Source: Pelagibacterales bacterium SAG-MED22 (GTDB lineage: Bacteria; Pseudomonadota; Alphaproteobacteria; Pelagibacterales; Pelagibacteraceae). Taken from it: DNA of 49,902 nt. The stretch lies in assembly GCA_014653985.1 (NCBI GenBank), contig JACWDT010000008.1, positions 1-49,902 of the forward strand. Direction: 5' to 3'. Made by a program: the position numbers and the translations under genes. Position 1 is the stretch's first letter, and the number at the start of each line of letters is the position of its first letter. Below are positions 6,875 to 15,336 of the stretch, in pieces. The notes under the pieces were generated by a model, which was not told where the DNA came from, made no database searches, and saw only the letters and a program-made list of their open reading frames with translations.

Positions 6875-8176
6875 TTAGTCTCGTATTGCGTATGCTATTA
6901 CACCTGTTTCTGTTACGTCCGTACCTTTGGTTTCAGCCTCTTTACTTAGTCTAATTCCAAATGTCCCTTTCATAATCGAGAATACAATGTATGACACGAC
7001 AAATACAAAAATGTTAATCGATAGCACACCAATTATCTGTGCACTAAAGTTTGCATCAGTGTTTGTTAATGGCACTGCAAGTGTTCCCCATATTCCAGCA
7101 AACATGTGAGCTGGAATTGCACCTACAACATCATCAAGTTTGAAACTGAATAATAATTTAGTTCCAAATACAACGATTAAACCACCAATAGCTCCAATAA
7201 AAATTGCAGCTAGAGGAGTTGGTGCCAATGGTTCTGCAGTTACTGCAACTAATCCACCGATTGCTCCGTTTAACATTTGTACAACATCTGTTTTACCATA
7301 CATCAATCTTGTAATTATAGCCGCAGCCATTACACCACCACAGGCAGCAAGATTGGTATTGATAAATATATTTGATACAGCTACTGCATCATCAAATGTT
7401 CCGATAGCTAATTGAGATCCACCATTGAATCCAAACCAACCTAACCATAAGATAAATACACCTACAGTTACTAATGGAATTGAAGAAGCAGCGAAAGGTT
7501 TAAGCGCTTTAGCTTCACCTTTGCTGTCAAATCGACCTGAACGCGCACCTAGCAACATTATCCCAGCTAGTGCGGCTGCACCACCTGTTGAGTGTACCAA
7601 AGTTGAACCAGCGAAATCTGAAAAGCCAAGTTCTGCTAACCAGCCTCCACCCCACTGCCAACCCATTACTATTGGATAAATAATTCCAGCTAAAATTGCT
7701 GCGAATAGAAAGAACGGCCAAAGTTTAACTCTTTCAGCCATTGCTCCTGAACAAATTGAAACTGTTGTTGCACAGAAAACCATTTGGAAATACCAGTCAG
7801 AACCATCTGCATATCCAGTATCAACTGAACTTGCATCTGACCATGGGGTAAATGTTCCAATGTATCCGCCCTCTGGAATTCCATACGCTAAGTTATATCC
7901 AAACAACCAAAACATTATTCCAGCAATTGAGTAAAGACCAATGTTCTTTGCACAAATTACTGAAACACTTTTTGAAGTTACCATACCAGATTCTAGCATC
8001 GCAAAACCCGCCGCCATAAACATGACAAGGAAACCACAAATTAGAAATAGTAGTGAATTGAATATAGCTTGAACTTCAGCAGAAACAGTTGTTTCTGCCA
8101 TTCCTGCACTACTCATGTTTAATAAAAATATTAAACTAAGAAGCGGCGCAGACATTCTTTTTATTAATTTAGTCAT
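6875..8176 (-). CDS. amtB: AmtB-family ammonium transporter
   Basis: A 433-residue inner-membrane ammonium channel with a cleavable N-terminal signal (LLNMSSAGMA, about residues 1-27) followed by 11 membrane spans. Conserved features include the ammonium-site Asp D187 in SDFAG and the twin pore histidines H195 (LVHSTGG) and H357 (IPAHMFAG). The C-terminal tail is cytoplasmic and short. A strong ribosome binding site GGAGGTC lies just before the ATG. There is no glnK beside it, unlike many proteobacteria, so control by a PII partner must come from elsewhere. A basal nitrogen-scavenging role is expected in the open ocean. Several long frames on the opposite strand are shadows. Confidence 0.96.
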   Translation of the reverse strand: MTKLIKRMSAPLLSLIFLLNMSSAGMAETTVSAEVQAIFNSLLFLICGFLVMFMAAGFAMLESGMVTSKSVSVICAKNIGLYSIAGIMFWLFGYNLAYGIPEGGYIGTFTPWSDASSVDTGYADGSDWYFQMVFCATTVSICSGAMAERVKLWPFFLFAAILAGIIYPIVMGWQWGGGWLAELGFSDFAGSTLVHSTGGAAALAGIMLLGARSGRFDSKGEAKALKPFAASSIPLVTVGVFILWLGWFGFNGGSQLAIGTFDDAVAVSNIFINTNLAACGGVMAAAIITRLMYGKTDVVQMLNGAIGGLVAVTAEPLAPTPLAAIFIGAIGGLIVVFGTKLLFSFKLDDVVGAIPAHMFAGIWGTLAVPLTNTDANFSAQIIGVLSINIFVFVVSYIVFSIMKGTFGIRLSKEAETKGTDVTETGVIAYAIRD

Positions 8177-8271
8177 AAGACCTCCACTGTTAAGAGTGAA
8201 GTTATATTTTTTAATAAAATTGAAAACTAACGCTGATTAGGAAAATTGGCTATGCGCTATTTGCATATAGA

Positions 8272-8308
8272 AACAGCCTTAAGGTGTATTTGACACATTA
8301 AGGCTGTT
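8272..8308 (-). terminator. intrinsic terminator after the HU gene
   Basis: AACAGCCTTAA at 8272-8282 and TTAAGGCTGTT at 8298-8308 are perfect inverted repeats (11 pairs). The inner GTGT and ACAC extend the stem. It lies 10 bases past the HU stop codon on the minus strand. The T-run that follows (TTTCTATAT) is short. Confidence 0.8.
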
Positions 8309-8317
8309 AAAAATTTT

Positions 8318-8593
8318 CTATTTATTGAATACTTCTTTCAAAGCTTTTGCAGGTAAAAATTTTACCTTTTGAGAAGCAGCAATTTGAATTTGTTCACCTG
8401 TTCTCGGGTTTCTTCCAACTCTAGCTTTTCTTTTCGCTACTTTATAAGTTCCAAATCCAGCAATTTTCACTGAATCATCACCTTTTAAAGCATCTAATAT
8501 AGTGTTGGTAATTGTATCAAATGTTCGTTCTGCATCCGCTTTACTCAAGTTCAATGAGCCAGAAAGCTGTGCAATAAGTTGTTTTTTGTTCAT
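8318..8593 (-). CDS. hupB: HU-family DNA-binding protein
   Basis: A 91-residue histone-like protein that bends and compacts DNA as a dimer. It starts MNKKQLIAQLSGSLNLSKADAE and has the dimer core VKIAGFGTYKV near 42-53. The DNA-embracing arm has GRNPRTGEQIQI at 60-71 with the intercalating Pro in RNP. Length and arm match HU rather than IHF. A ribosome binding site GGAG precedes the ATG. It is flanked by its own terminator and a 157-base upstream region that should carry the promoter. Confidence 0.95.
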   Translation of the reverse strand: MNKKQLIAQLSGSLNLSKADAERTFDTITNTILDALKGDDSVKIAGFGTYKVAKRKARVGRNPRTGEQIQIAASQKVKFLPAKALKEVFNK

Positions 8594-8750
8594 TTTAGCT
8601 CCGGTTTTGTTGGTTAATATTTATACTTGCCATAAACGTTGATAAATCAAGCTTTTTTTTAGTGTTAAAAAATAAAAATACCACAAGATATTGTGAAAAT
8701 TTAAATAAGTGTTGATTTTGCTTAATTTTTTGATGTTGAGAAAAGTTTCG

Positions 8751-9863
8751 TTAACTAAATAAACCTAAATCTTTTAAGTCATTAAAGGTTGTGAAAAACA
8801 TCAAAGATAACAACAAAAACATACCGATTCGAAAAAACCCTTCTTGTGTTTTTTGTGATAATGGACGGCCTAAAACACTTTCAAATGCATAAAACATTAA
8901 GTGACCTCCATCAAGCATTGGTATTGGAAACAAATTAATTAACCCCAAACTGATCGAAATATAAGCCATCATACTAATAAAAGCTATCACTCCAAAGGTT
9001 GCGACTTGACCTGATATCTTTGCAATTCTAATAGGGCCTCCAAGTTGGGAGGTATCCGCTTTTCCCATGATCATACCACCAATATATTTTAGTGATGAAG
9101 TACTGACATAATATACTTCATGAGCTGCATGGTATATTGCCTGGGCAGGACCTAATTTAACATGATTTACTTCATTATTATAGGCCCCAAGTTTTATTCC
9201 AACCATCCTTTTATTGATTTTATTACCTAATCCATCCTCACCTTGAACAATGTTAGGTTTAACTTTTAAAATCAATTCATCATAAGAACGTTTAACTTTA
9301 AAATCTATAACATCTCCAGTGGACATGGTGATAAATTTAGAAACTTCCATGATACTTTTAACTTTATTCCCATCTATTTCTAAAATCACATCTTGATTTT
9401 TAAGGCCTCCAGTCATTGCTGGGCTATCTTTTTGTACCTCATTGATAACTGCTGGAGTAAAATCTTTACCAACAAAAGAATAAATTGAAAAAAATATGAC
9501 TAAAGCCAATAAGAAATTAGCCAAAGGTCCACCGAAAACAATTAACACCCTTTGATACAAAGGTTTTAAAATAAATAATTTTTCTTGTTCTTCTTTACTA
9601 TATTTTTCTAATATTTCTTTATGGTCAGCTTCAGAATATACATTTCTATCCCCAAAAAATTTAACATAACCCCCTAGTGGAATTGCACATATTTTCCAAC
9701 GTGTTCCATATTTGTCATTCCAGCCAAATAATTCTTTACCAAATCCAATTGAAAAATCAGTAACTCCTACTCCATATTTTCTAGCAAAATAATAGTGTCC
9801 GTATTCGTGAATGAATACCACAACTAAAATTAGAACTAAAAATGGAACAATATAACTAAGCAT
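8751..9863 (-). CDS. rseP: RseP-type site-2 protease (M50 zinc metalloprotease)
   Basis: A 370-residue membrane protease that cuts within the membrane. The zinc-binding HEYGH is at residues 19-23 in the first span. A PDZ domain spans about 135-205 (VQKDSPAMTGGLKNQDVILEIDG). The third zinc ligand motif NLFPIPMLDGG is at 310-320. RseP normally cuts an anti-sigma factor after DegS; it also clears signal-peptide remnants. The usual neighbours dxr, cdsA and bamA are absent here, so the gene has been moved relative to most proteobacteria. No anti-sigma gene is beside it. Confidence 0.93.
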   Translation of the reverse strand: MLSYIVPFLVLILVVVFIHEYGHYYFARKYGVGVTDFSIGFGKELFGWNDKYGTRWKICAIPLGGYVKFFGDRNVYSEADHKEILEKYSKEEQEKLFILKPLYQRVLIVFGGPLANFLLALVIFFSIYSFVGKDFTPAVINEVQKDSPAMTGGLKNQDVILEIDGNKVKSIMEVSKFITMSTGDVIDFKVKRSYDELILKVKPNIVQGEDGLGNKINKRMVGIKLGAYNNEVNHVKLGPAQAIYHAAHEVYYVSTSSLKYIGGMIMGKADTSQLGGPIRIAKISGQVATFGVIAFISMMAYISISLGLINLFPIPMLDGGHLMFYAFESVLGRPLSQKTQEGFFRIGMFLLLSLMFFTTFNDLKDLGLFS

Positions 9864-10082
9864 ATCTAATATTTTAAATGAATAATAAATTTTTCACAAC
9901 CCCCATTCATTAATAATACTGATACTTTTTGTCTTTAACAATAACAGGTAACATGCTGGAATTACCATTGCCCCAAAATGAAAGGAATAACTGTAAAAAA
10001 TGTTAAAAACATTACAGGTGAATGTCTAAGTGGGACAAAATTAATGATGAATAAATATCTTTATTAATTATCATTATTTATA
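9864..10082. other. 219-base divergent intergenic region
   Basis: The longest gene-free stretch of the window, between the divergent rseP and a small membrane ORF. It must hold both promoters. GGTAA and TTACC (about 9947-9966) can pair. Two tiny frames can be read here, one of 17 residues ending CKKC after an AGGTAAC, and one of 29 residues starting MKGITVKNVKN; they overlap in different frames. I cannot support either as a gene. No tRNA-like fold, riboswitch core or repeat array was recognised. Confidence 0.4.
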
Positions 10083-10286
10083 ATGAAAGAAAAAATCGTT
10101 AAATCTCATTTAAAGAAAAAATCACTATCAAAGCTTGCTTTATCAATTAGTTTATTTATTGTGCTTTTGACATCAACGGGATACATCTTTAATTCTAAAG
10201 GAGTAATTTTTCTATTCTATATTTCTTGTTTTGTATTTCTCTACAATTTAGTAATACACTTCTTGTTAGAAAAGTTTGATATTTAA
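10083..10286 (+). CDS. 67-residue two-span membrane protein
   Basis: A small protein with a basic N-terminus (MKEKIVKSHLKKKSLSK) and two hydrophobic spans at about 18-35 and 40-62, ending FDI. The positive-inside pattern puts the N-terminus in the cytoplasm. It is followed after 2 bases by another small membrane ORF, so the two form a mini-operon. I do not recognise a family. Confidence 0.5.
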   Translation: MKEKIVKSHLKKKSLSKLALSISLFIVLLTSTGYIFNSKGVIFLFYISCFVFLYNLVIHFLLEKFDI

Positions 10287-10288
10287 TC

Positions 10289-10435
10289 ATGATTAAAACA
10301 CTTGTTAAATTAAAGATATTAAAATTTATATTAATTGGTGGTGTATCAGCTGCTTATGCTTTTAGGAGATATTGTGATAAAAAAAATGAAGTAAAAAGTA
10401 AAAAAGATAAAAAACCTTCGCTTCTTACTCGATAA
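10289..10435 (+). CDS. 48-residue small membrane-anchored protein
   Basis: ATG at 10289, two bases after the previous stop, and TAA at 10433-10435. It has one moderately hydrophobic segment (LKFILIGGVSAAYAF, about residues 11-25) followed by a strongly basic tail with many Lys and ending SLLTR. The SAAYA stretch could also be a signal-peptidase site, which would release a short basic peptide. Unknown function; support is the tight spacing to the upstream ORF. Confidence 0.42.
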   Translation: MIKTLVKLKILKFILIGGVSAAYAFRRYCDKKNEVKSKKDKKPSLLTR

Positions 10436-10510
10436 AAATTTTTGTCTACGTTGTTATTCAAATTTTTTTTTAATATATAAACTCAATTATAATTATTATA
10501 TAAATAAATC

Positions 10511-10996
10511 ATGCCGTCTTTTGATGTGATAAGCAAAATTAATTACCAAGAATTCGATAACGCTTTAGCTAATTGTTTAAGAGAAATTGGTAATCGATAT
10601 GATTTTAAAGGACTTCATATTACAATTGAGCGAAAAGACAAAACAATTACAACTACTGCACCTGATGAATTAAAATTAAAACAGGTAAATGAATTGCTGC
10701 AAACCCATTTAATTAGAAGAAAAGTAGATCCAAGAGTATCAGAGGTTAAAAGCTCTGAAGGTGCATCTGGAGGATCGATTAGACAAATAAATGAGTTAAA
10801 AGAAGGCATTAGTCAGGAGAATGCTAAAAAAGTTATTGCTGATATAAAGAAGCTTAAACTTAAAATCCAAATTAAAATTCAAGGTGATGAATTAAGAGTG
10901 GATGGTAAAAAAAAAGATGATCTCCAAGAAGCAATGAATGGCATAAAATCCATTGATATAGGTCTTCCAATAGATTTTGTAAACTTTAGAGATTGA
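10511..10996 (+). CDS. yajQ: YajQ family nucleotide-binding protein
   Basis: A 161-residue cytoplasmic protein matching YajQ from end to end: the start MPSFDVISKINYQEFDNAL, the central RYDFKG, a conserved RRKVDPR stretch near 69-75, and the end IGLPIDFVNFRD. The fold is two RRM-like ferredoxin domains. In Xanthomonas a YajQ protein binds cyclic di-GMP and works with a LysR regulator; in E. coli it binds nucleotides. Which ligand applies here is unknown. It precedes the rhlE-like helicase by 86 bases on the same strand. Confidence 0.93.
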   Translation: MPSFDVISKINYQEFDNALANCLREIGNRYDFKGLHITIERKDKTITTTAPDELKLKQVNELLQTHLIRRKVDPRVSEVKSSEGASGGSIRQINELKEGISQENAKKVIADIKKLKLKIQIKIQGDELRVDGKKKDDLQEAMNGIKSIDIGLPIDFVNFRD

Positions 10997-11082
10997 TTCT
11001 TGATCAAACTATTCATTGTATTAAGTTTAAAAAGATATAAGCATCCATCGTAAATACTTAATATATACCTTTCCCTATACTA

Positions 11083-12600
11083 ATGAATTTCTCAGATTTA
11101 CAAATTGAAAATAAGCTTAAAAAGTCAATTGAGCTTGCTGATTTTAAAACTCCTACTCCAATTCAAAGTCAATCAATTCCAATAAGTCTTGAGGGTAGAG
11201 ATATTTTAGGGACCGCTCAAACTGGAACAGGTAAAACTTTAGCCTTCACCGTCCCAATGATTAATAAATTAATTAAAGATAAGCAGGCAATGGCTTTAAT
11301 TGTTTGTCCTACAAGAGAACTTGCAACACAAGTAATGGCAACTGTTTTAAAATTAAATGTTAGAGAAATAGGAATTGGTAATGCTCTTTTAATTGGTGGT
11401 GAGAGTATGCAAAAGCAACTTAGAAAGTTAGGAAAACGTGCAAGAATAATCGTTGGAACCCCTGGCAGAATTAATGACCACTTAAAGAGAAAAAGTTTAG
11501 ATTTATCTAAAGTCAATTATTTAGTTTTAGATGAGACTGATCGAATGCTTGATATGGGATTTACTCCTCAAATAGAGCAGATTTTAAATTTTGTTCCAAA
11601 AGAACATCAAACATTATTATTTTCAGCAACACTTCCGAACAACATCTTAAAAATATCTCAAAGGTATTTAAATAATCCTGAAAGAATATCTGTTGGATCT
11701 TTATCAACCCCAATTGATAAAATTAAACAGGAAACATTTGAGGTTTCACAGGATAAAAAATATCACGAATTAATCAATCAACTTGTAGATAGAAGTGGGT
11801 CTATTTTAGTATTTGTTAAAACCAAACATGGTGCAGATAAAATAGTTAAAAGACTTAAATATGATGGTCATAAAGCTGATGCTATTCATGGAAACTTAAG
11901 ACAAAGTAAACGAGACAGAGTTATCAATGGATTTAGAAATGGACATAGTCGTATCCTAATTGCAACCGATGTTGCAGCACGGGGATTAGATATCCCAGTG
12001 ATCAAACATGTTATTAATTATGATCTACCACAAGTTCCAGAGGATTATGTTCATCGAATAGGACGAACTGGTAGAGCTGGTAAAGAAGGTTCCGCTTTGA
12101 CCTTTTTAACTCCAAGTGATCGATCCATGTGGAATTCTATAAGTAAATTAATAGATCCAAATTACAAACCACCTCAAAGAGATAGAAGTCAAAAGAAAAG
12201 TTTTAAGGGTAGTAAAAAAGGTAAGGCTCCATTTAACAAAAGAACAAAATTTAATGATAACAAAAAAGGTAACTTCAGAAATAAAAAGAAGTTCTTTAAA
12301 AGAGATGATGATAAAAAACCTGATTTTAGAGAAAAGAAAAAATTTTTCAAAAAGGAAAATGTCAATAAATCTAATTTTAAAGACAAAAAGAAATTTTTTA
12401 AAAAAGATGAAGATAAAAAATCAAAATTTAAGGACAAGAAAAAATCTTTTGGCTTTACCAATAATCCAAAATATTTTGGTAAAAAAACAGATGATGTAGT
12501 TGAAAAAGACGATAAAAGATCCTCTTTTAAAGGAAGAAAAAAATTTAAAAAAAGACAAAGACCTAAAAAATTTTCATTTAAAAAGCATAAAAAGAAGTAA
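11083..12600 (+). CDS. rhlE: DEAD-box RNA helicase, RhlE-like
   Basis: A 505-residue ATP-dependent RNA helicase. Motifs in order: the Q-motif TPTPIQSQSIP near 24-34, Walker A AQTGTGKT at 45-52, PTRELA near 77-82, DETD at 150-153 in place of DEAD, SAT at 181-183, ARGLD near 299-303, and HRIGRTGRAG at 324-333. From about 366 to the end is a very basic low-complexity tail containing three perfect-length 17-residue repeats, likely an RNA-binding tether. RhlE-type proteins act in ribosome assembly and RNA decay. The DETD variant keeps both acidic residues needed for Mg-ATP, so activity is expected. Confidence 0.93.
   Translation: MNFSDLQIENKLKKSIELADFKTPTPIQSQSIPISLEGRDILGTAQTGTGKTLAFTVPMINKLIKDKQAMALIVCPTRELATQVMATVLKLNVREIGIGNALLIGGESMQKQLRKLGKRARIIVGTPGRINDHLKRKSLDLSKVNYLVLDETDRMLDMGFTPQIEQILNFVPKEHQTLLFSATLPNNILKISQRYLNNPERISVGSLSTPIDKIKQETFEVSQDKKYHELINQLVDRSGSILVFVKTKHGADKIVKRLKYDGHKADAIHGNLRQSKRDRVINGFRNGHSRILIATDVAARGLDIPVIKHVINYDLPQVPEDYVHRIGRTGRAGKEGSALTFLTPSDRSMWNSISKLIDPNYKPPQRDRSQKKSFKGSKKGKAPFNKRTKFNDNKKGNFRNKKKFFKRDDDKKPDFREKKKFFKKENVNKSNFKDKKKFFKKDEDKKSKFKDKKKSFGFTNNPKYFGKKTDDVVEKDDKRSSFKGRKKFKKRQRPKKFSFKKHKKK
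12274..12426 (+). repeat. three 51-base coding repeats in the helicase tail
   Basis: Units 12274-12324, 12325-12375 and 12376-12426 encode 17-residue repeats at residues 398-414, 415-431 and 432-448. Each has the pattern F-(R/K)-x-KKKFFK-(K/R) followed by an acidic or polar half. A fourth partial copy starts at residue 449. The alternating basic and acidic halves suggest a flexible RNA-binding spacer. Confidence 0.8.
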
Positions 12601-12603
12601 GAT

Positions 12604-13230
12604 TTAATTAGAAATCTTTTGGATCAATGAGGCTGTATTGTTTGTTGGTTTATTAACATCCTTTGAAACCTCATGAAATACAAGATCGGGAACTTTACGT
12701 TCATTCAAAAATGCTGAGCCCTGTAGCTCTAAATTTAAGTAACGATTAACATCTACTTGATTAAGAATTACTGGCTGACGGTGATGAATTTCTTTAGTAT
12801 TTTCTTTTGCTTCTTCTGTAATTAAACAAAATTGATCTTGTTCAAAAATACCAGCAAAATAAATTACATTATTATCTTTTCTAACAAAATAATGAGGAGT
12901 TTTTTCATTCTCTTCCCTCTTCCATTCGTAAAAACCATCTGCAACAGCAACACATCGATGATTTTTAATCAGTTTTTTAAATGAAACTTTTTCATCGATT
13001 GTCTCTAATCTTGCATTAATCAATGCTTTAAATTCTTTGTTTTTAGCCCAACCAGGCACTAATCCCCACTTTAAAGCCTCTAATGTGTTACCGTTTTTAT
13101 ATTTTTTTATAACTGGAAGTTTTTGATAAGGATGAGCGTTATAATTTTCTGTATCCTCAACTTGAATAGCAGATTTTATTAAAGAAGAAGTTTTAGTAAC
13201 TGGATTTTTAACAACATACCTCCCGCACAT
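12604..13230 (-). CDS. SRAP domain protein (YedK/HMCES family)
   Basis: A 208-residue protein starting MCGRY, in which Cys2 becomes the N-terminal residue after Met removal and forms the thiazolidine cross-link to abasic sites in single-stranded DNA. Other family blocks are NAHPYQKLPVI, LKWGLVPGWAK, INARLETI and ADGFYEW. The HHRQPVIL segment holds the catalytic His. The family shields abasic sites at stalled replication forks. Its ATG overlaps the stop of the upstream TPR gene by one base (TAATG), so the two are probably one transcript. The family is secure. Confidence 0.93.
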   Translation of the reverse strand: MCGRYVVKNPVTKTSSLIKSAIQVEDTENYNAHPYQKLPVIKKYKNGNTLEALKWGLVPGWAKNKEFKALINARLETIDEKVSFKKLIKNHRCVAVADGFYEWKREENEKTPHYFVRKDNNVIYFAGIFEQDQFCLITEEAKENTKEIHHRQPVILNQVDVNRYLNLELQGSAFLNERKVPDLVFHEVSKDVNKPTNNTASLIQKISN

Positions 13231-13778
13231 TATATTGATTGTTGTTTAATTAATTCTTCTATTTGTCTTATCATGATCTCTGGAGATTGCATTGATGGGT
13301 GTATCTCTTTTGCTTGTTCATAACTAAGAATTGCTTTTTCATAATTTTTTAATTGTATATTTACTAAACCTTGTCCTGCCAAAGCACCAAAATGTCTTGC
13401 TTCTATTGCTAAAACTTTATCAATATCATCTTGGGATTTTTTGAATTCTCCTATCAGATAAAAAACTGTTGCTCTTTTATTCCATGCCTCGGCCCAATTT
13501 TGATCAAAATTTATAACTTCTGTAAAGATTTCTATAGCTTTCACAAATTGCTGGTCTCTTACAAACTGAGAACCTTCCTCCAACTTTGCAGTAAGTTTTG
13601 CATCGGTTGGATGAGTGCTCCAAATTTTCCATATTTCCTGTTCAACAATAGATGATACTTTTGATTTGTTAACCTTTAATTCATTGAATAATTGGTTAAG
13701 CCTTACATCTCTTTCATTTGAAAAAGAGCTCGTTTGAGAAAATAAATAAAATAAGAATAACAAAAAAAGTCTCTTCAT
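13230..13778 (-). CDS. exported TPR-repeat protein
   Basis: A 182-residue protein with an N-terminal signal (MKRLFLLFLFYLFSQTSSFS, about 1-20), so probably periplasmic. Residues about 75-175 form three tetratricopeptide repeats, visible as FVKAIEIFTEVINFDQNWAE, IGEFKKSQDDIDKVLAIEAR and LKNYEKAILSYEQAKEIHPS. TPR units mediate protein contacts; the partner is not known. The segment WSTHPTDAKLTAKLEEG matches alphaproteobacterial exported TPR proteins. It is translationally linked to the SRAP gene, which is a cytoplasmic DNA repair protein, so the pairing is probably not functional. Confidence 0.82.
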   Translation of the reverse strand: MKRLFLLFLFYLFSQTSSFSNERDVRLNQLFNELKVNKSKVSSIVEQEIWKIWSTHPTDAKLTAKLEEGSQFVRDQQFVKAIEIFTEVINFDQNWAEAWNKRATVFYLIGEFKKSQDDIDKVLAIEARHFGALAGQGLVNIQLKNYEKAILSYEQAKEIHPSMQSPEIMIRQIEELIKQQSI

Positions 13779-13818
13779 ATCTTTGTATTATCAAATAAAA
13801 GATTTGGAGTCTTTGGTC

Positions 13819-14271
13819 TTAAGTGTCTTGGTTGTTTTTTATACAACTATAAAATGAAATATCTTTCTCTTTTTCATCAGAATTTATTTTTCGAGTAATT
13901 TCATGGATCAATTCTCCAGTGCTTCTAGTAAAGACTGCAGATTCAGAATAATTTCTATCTTGATCAAAAGCCTGTATCAAAATTATATCTTTATTAGATA
14001 TTTTTACTTCCAAATTAATCTTGTTAATAAATTTTGATAAATTTTCAATAATTAAGATATCTGGATTTTTTGCGATTATTTTTAAACTTTTTAGATTTTC
14101 TCTTTTAATTTGATTATTCGTAAAAGAAACAAAATTATGTTCTGCGTTTTTAATAATAACTTTTTCAAACTTACAATTAAGATCTAAATTCGTTTTAACT
14201 GAAATATTAATATTTTGTGCATAAACATTACTAGTTAAAATAAAGGTAATTATCAAAACTAAATATTTCAT
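13819..14271 (-). CDS. exported protein of unknown function
   Basis: A 150-residue protein with a clear signal peptide (MKYLVLIITFILTSNVYA, cleavage after about residue 18). The mature part is rich in beta-type segments, with Lys, Asn and Ile, and has two Cys (C33 and one near the end in FYSCIKNN) that could form a disulfide. TRSTGELIHEITRKI near the C-terminus is the most distinctive block. I do not recognise a family. It lies 6 bases downstream of the MBL-fold gene on the same strand. Confidence 0.6.
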   Translation of the reverse strand: MKYLVLIITFILTSNVYAQNINISVKTNLDLNCKFEKVIIKNAEHNFVSFTNNQIKRENLKSLKIIAKNPDILIIENLSKFINKINLEVKISNKDIILIQAFDQDRNYSESAVFTRSTGELIHEITRKINSDEKEKDISFYSCIKNNQDT

Positions 14272-14277
14272 AAAATA

Positions 14278-15276
14278 TTATTTTAAAATTTCATTTAGTG
14301 GTGTTATTTGGCCAATTTTGAAAATAATTGCATCATCTTTTTTAAAGCCATATTTTTCTGCATTATCTCTAAATCTGTCTCTTGGTTCCATAATTGGTTC
14401 CAACGATAATACAAAAGTACCCCAGTGCATACCAATTACTTTTTTACTTTTTAAATCTCTAGAAATCTGAAGCGCCTCTTCAGGGCTAGTGTGATAAGAT
14501 GATTTATCTTTATATGGCGTTAACGGATAAAAATTATACGCTCCTATATTTATAATATTAATATCTATTGGACCGTATTTTTCACCAATCTCTTTATAAA
14601 TATTTCCAACTCCAGTATCACAAGCGAATAAAATTTTTTTACCATCATATTCAATTAAAAAATTTCCCCATAAGGTTTTGTTGGTATCTGTTAAACTTCT
14701 TTTAGACCAATGAACCGCTGGTAAAAATGTTATTTTCATTTTTTCATTGATAATGATTTCTTCATACCAATCCATCTCATTAACATCGCTATATCCATTT
14801 CTTTTAAAATACTTACCTAGCTTTAAAGGAGCCATTACTTTGGTATTTTTGAAAGGGAATCTTCTGATTGTCATCATATCTTGATGATCATAATGATTAT
14901 GAGTTAGTAAAAAAATATCTACAGGAGGTATTTCTTTTAAATTTAAAGCTGGTTCAGTGAATCTTTTTGGTCCAAATATTAACGGACCTGCATTTTTAGA
15001 AAAAACAGGGTCAGTTATAATTGTTGTATTCCCTAATTTTATCAAAAAAGTTGCGTGCCCTATCCATCCAATATAATCCCCATCTTTATATTTTTTGATA
15101 TCAGCTAATACTTGTTCCTTATCTACAACATGATCCTTTGGAACAGTCATATTGAGTTTCTTTTTTTCTTTATTAAATACTTTAAAAGACCATTTAAAAT
15201 TTCGATCAACTTTAGGGGAACCTAGAGGGTTTCTAAAAGTGCCGTCTGGTAAATGATGATAGGGTACTTTATCCAT
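14278..15276 (-). CDS. metallo-beta-lactamase fold hydrolase, NAPE-PLD/UlaG-like
   Basis: A 332-residue MBL-fold enzyme. GWIGHATFLI at 70-79 and DPVFS at 89-93 lead into HNHYDH at 126-131, with further metal ligands H189, D220 and H284 (GMHWGTF). The block order and the EPIMEPRDRF segment match the bacterial relatives of N-acyl-phosphatidylethanolamine phospholipase D, so a phosphodiesterase or lipid substrate is possible. There is no clear signal peptide, so it is probably cytoplasmic. It is followed closely by the exported unknown. Confidence 0.85.
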   Translation of the reverse strand: MDKVPYHHLPDGTFRNPLGSPKVDRNFKWSFKVFNKEKKKLNMTVPKDHVVDKEQVLADIKKYKDGDYIGWIGHATFLIKLGNTTIITDPVFSKNAGPLIFGPKRFTEPALNLKEIPPVDIFLLTHNHYDHQDMMTIRRFPFKNTKVMAPLKLGKYFKRNGYSDVNEMDWYEEIIINEKMKITFLPAVHWSKRSLTDTNKTLWGNFLIEYDGKKILFACDTGVGNIYKEIGEKYGPIDINIINIGAYNFYPLTPYKDKSSYHTSPEEALQISRDLKSKKVIGMHWGTFVLSLEPIMEPRDRFRDNAEKYGFKKDDAIIFKIGQITPLNEILK

Positions 15277-15336
15277 ATAAATATAAATATAAATTAATAG
15301 TAAATGATAAATTTATAAAATTATAAATTTAAATTT

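Noticed and set aside
6927..7884. Several long open frames on both strands within amtB (such as a plus-strand frame at 7140-7415)
   Set aside because: They are composed of shadow codons of the highly conserved ammonium transporter and have no recognisable domain or start signal.
8251..8270. A TGGC...TTTGCA pattern upstream of amtB resembling a sigma-54 promoter
   Set aside because: The distance between GG and GC is 13 rather than 10 bases and the strand points away from amtB. SAR11-type genomes are not expected to rely on sigma-54.
9953..10003. A 17-residue frame ending CKKC with an AGGTAAC before its ATG
   Set aside because: Too short to support, and it overlaps a second tiny frame of equal quality; no family recognised.
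12189..12499. Frames on the minus strand and in an alternative plus frame over the helicase tail
   Set aside because: They arise from the A-rich repeat units; the helicase frame is the only one with conserved motifs.
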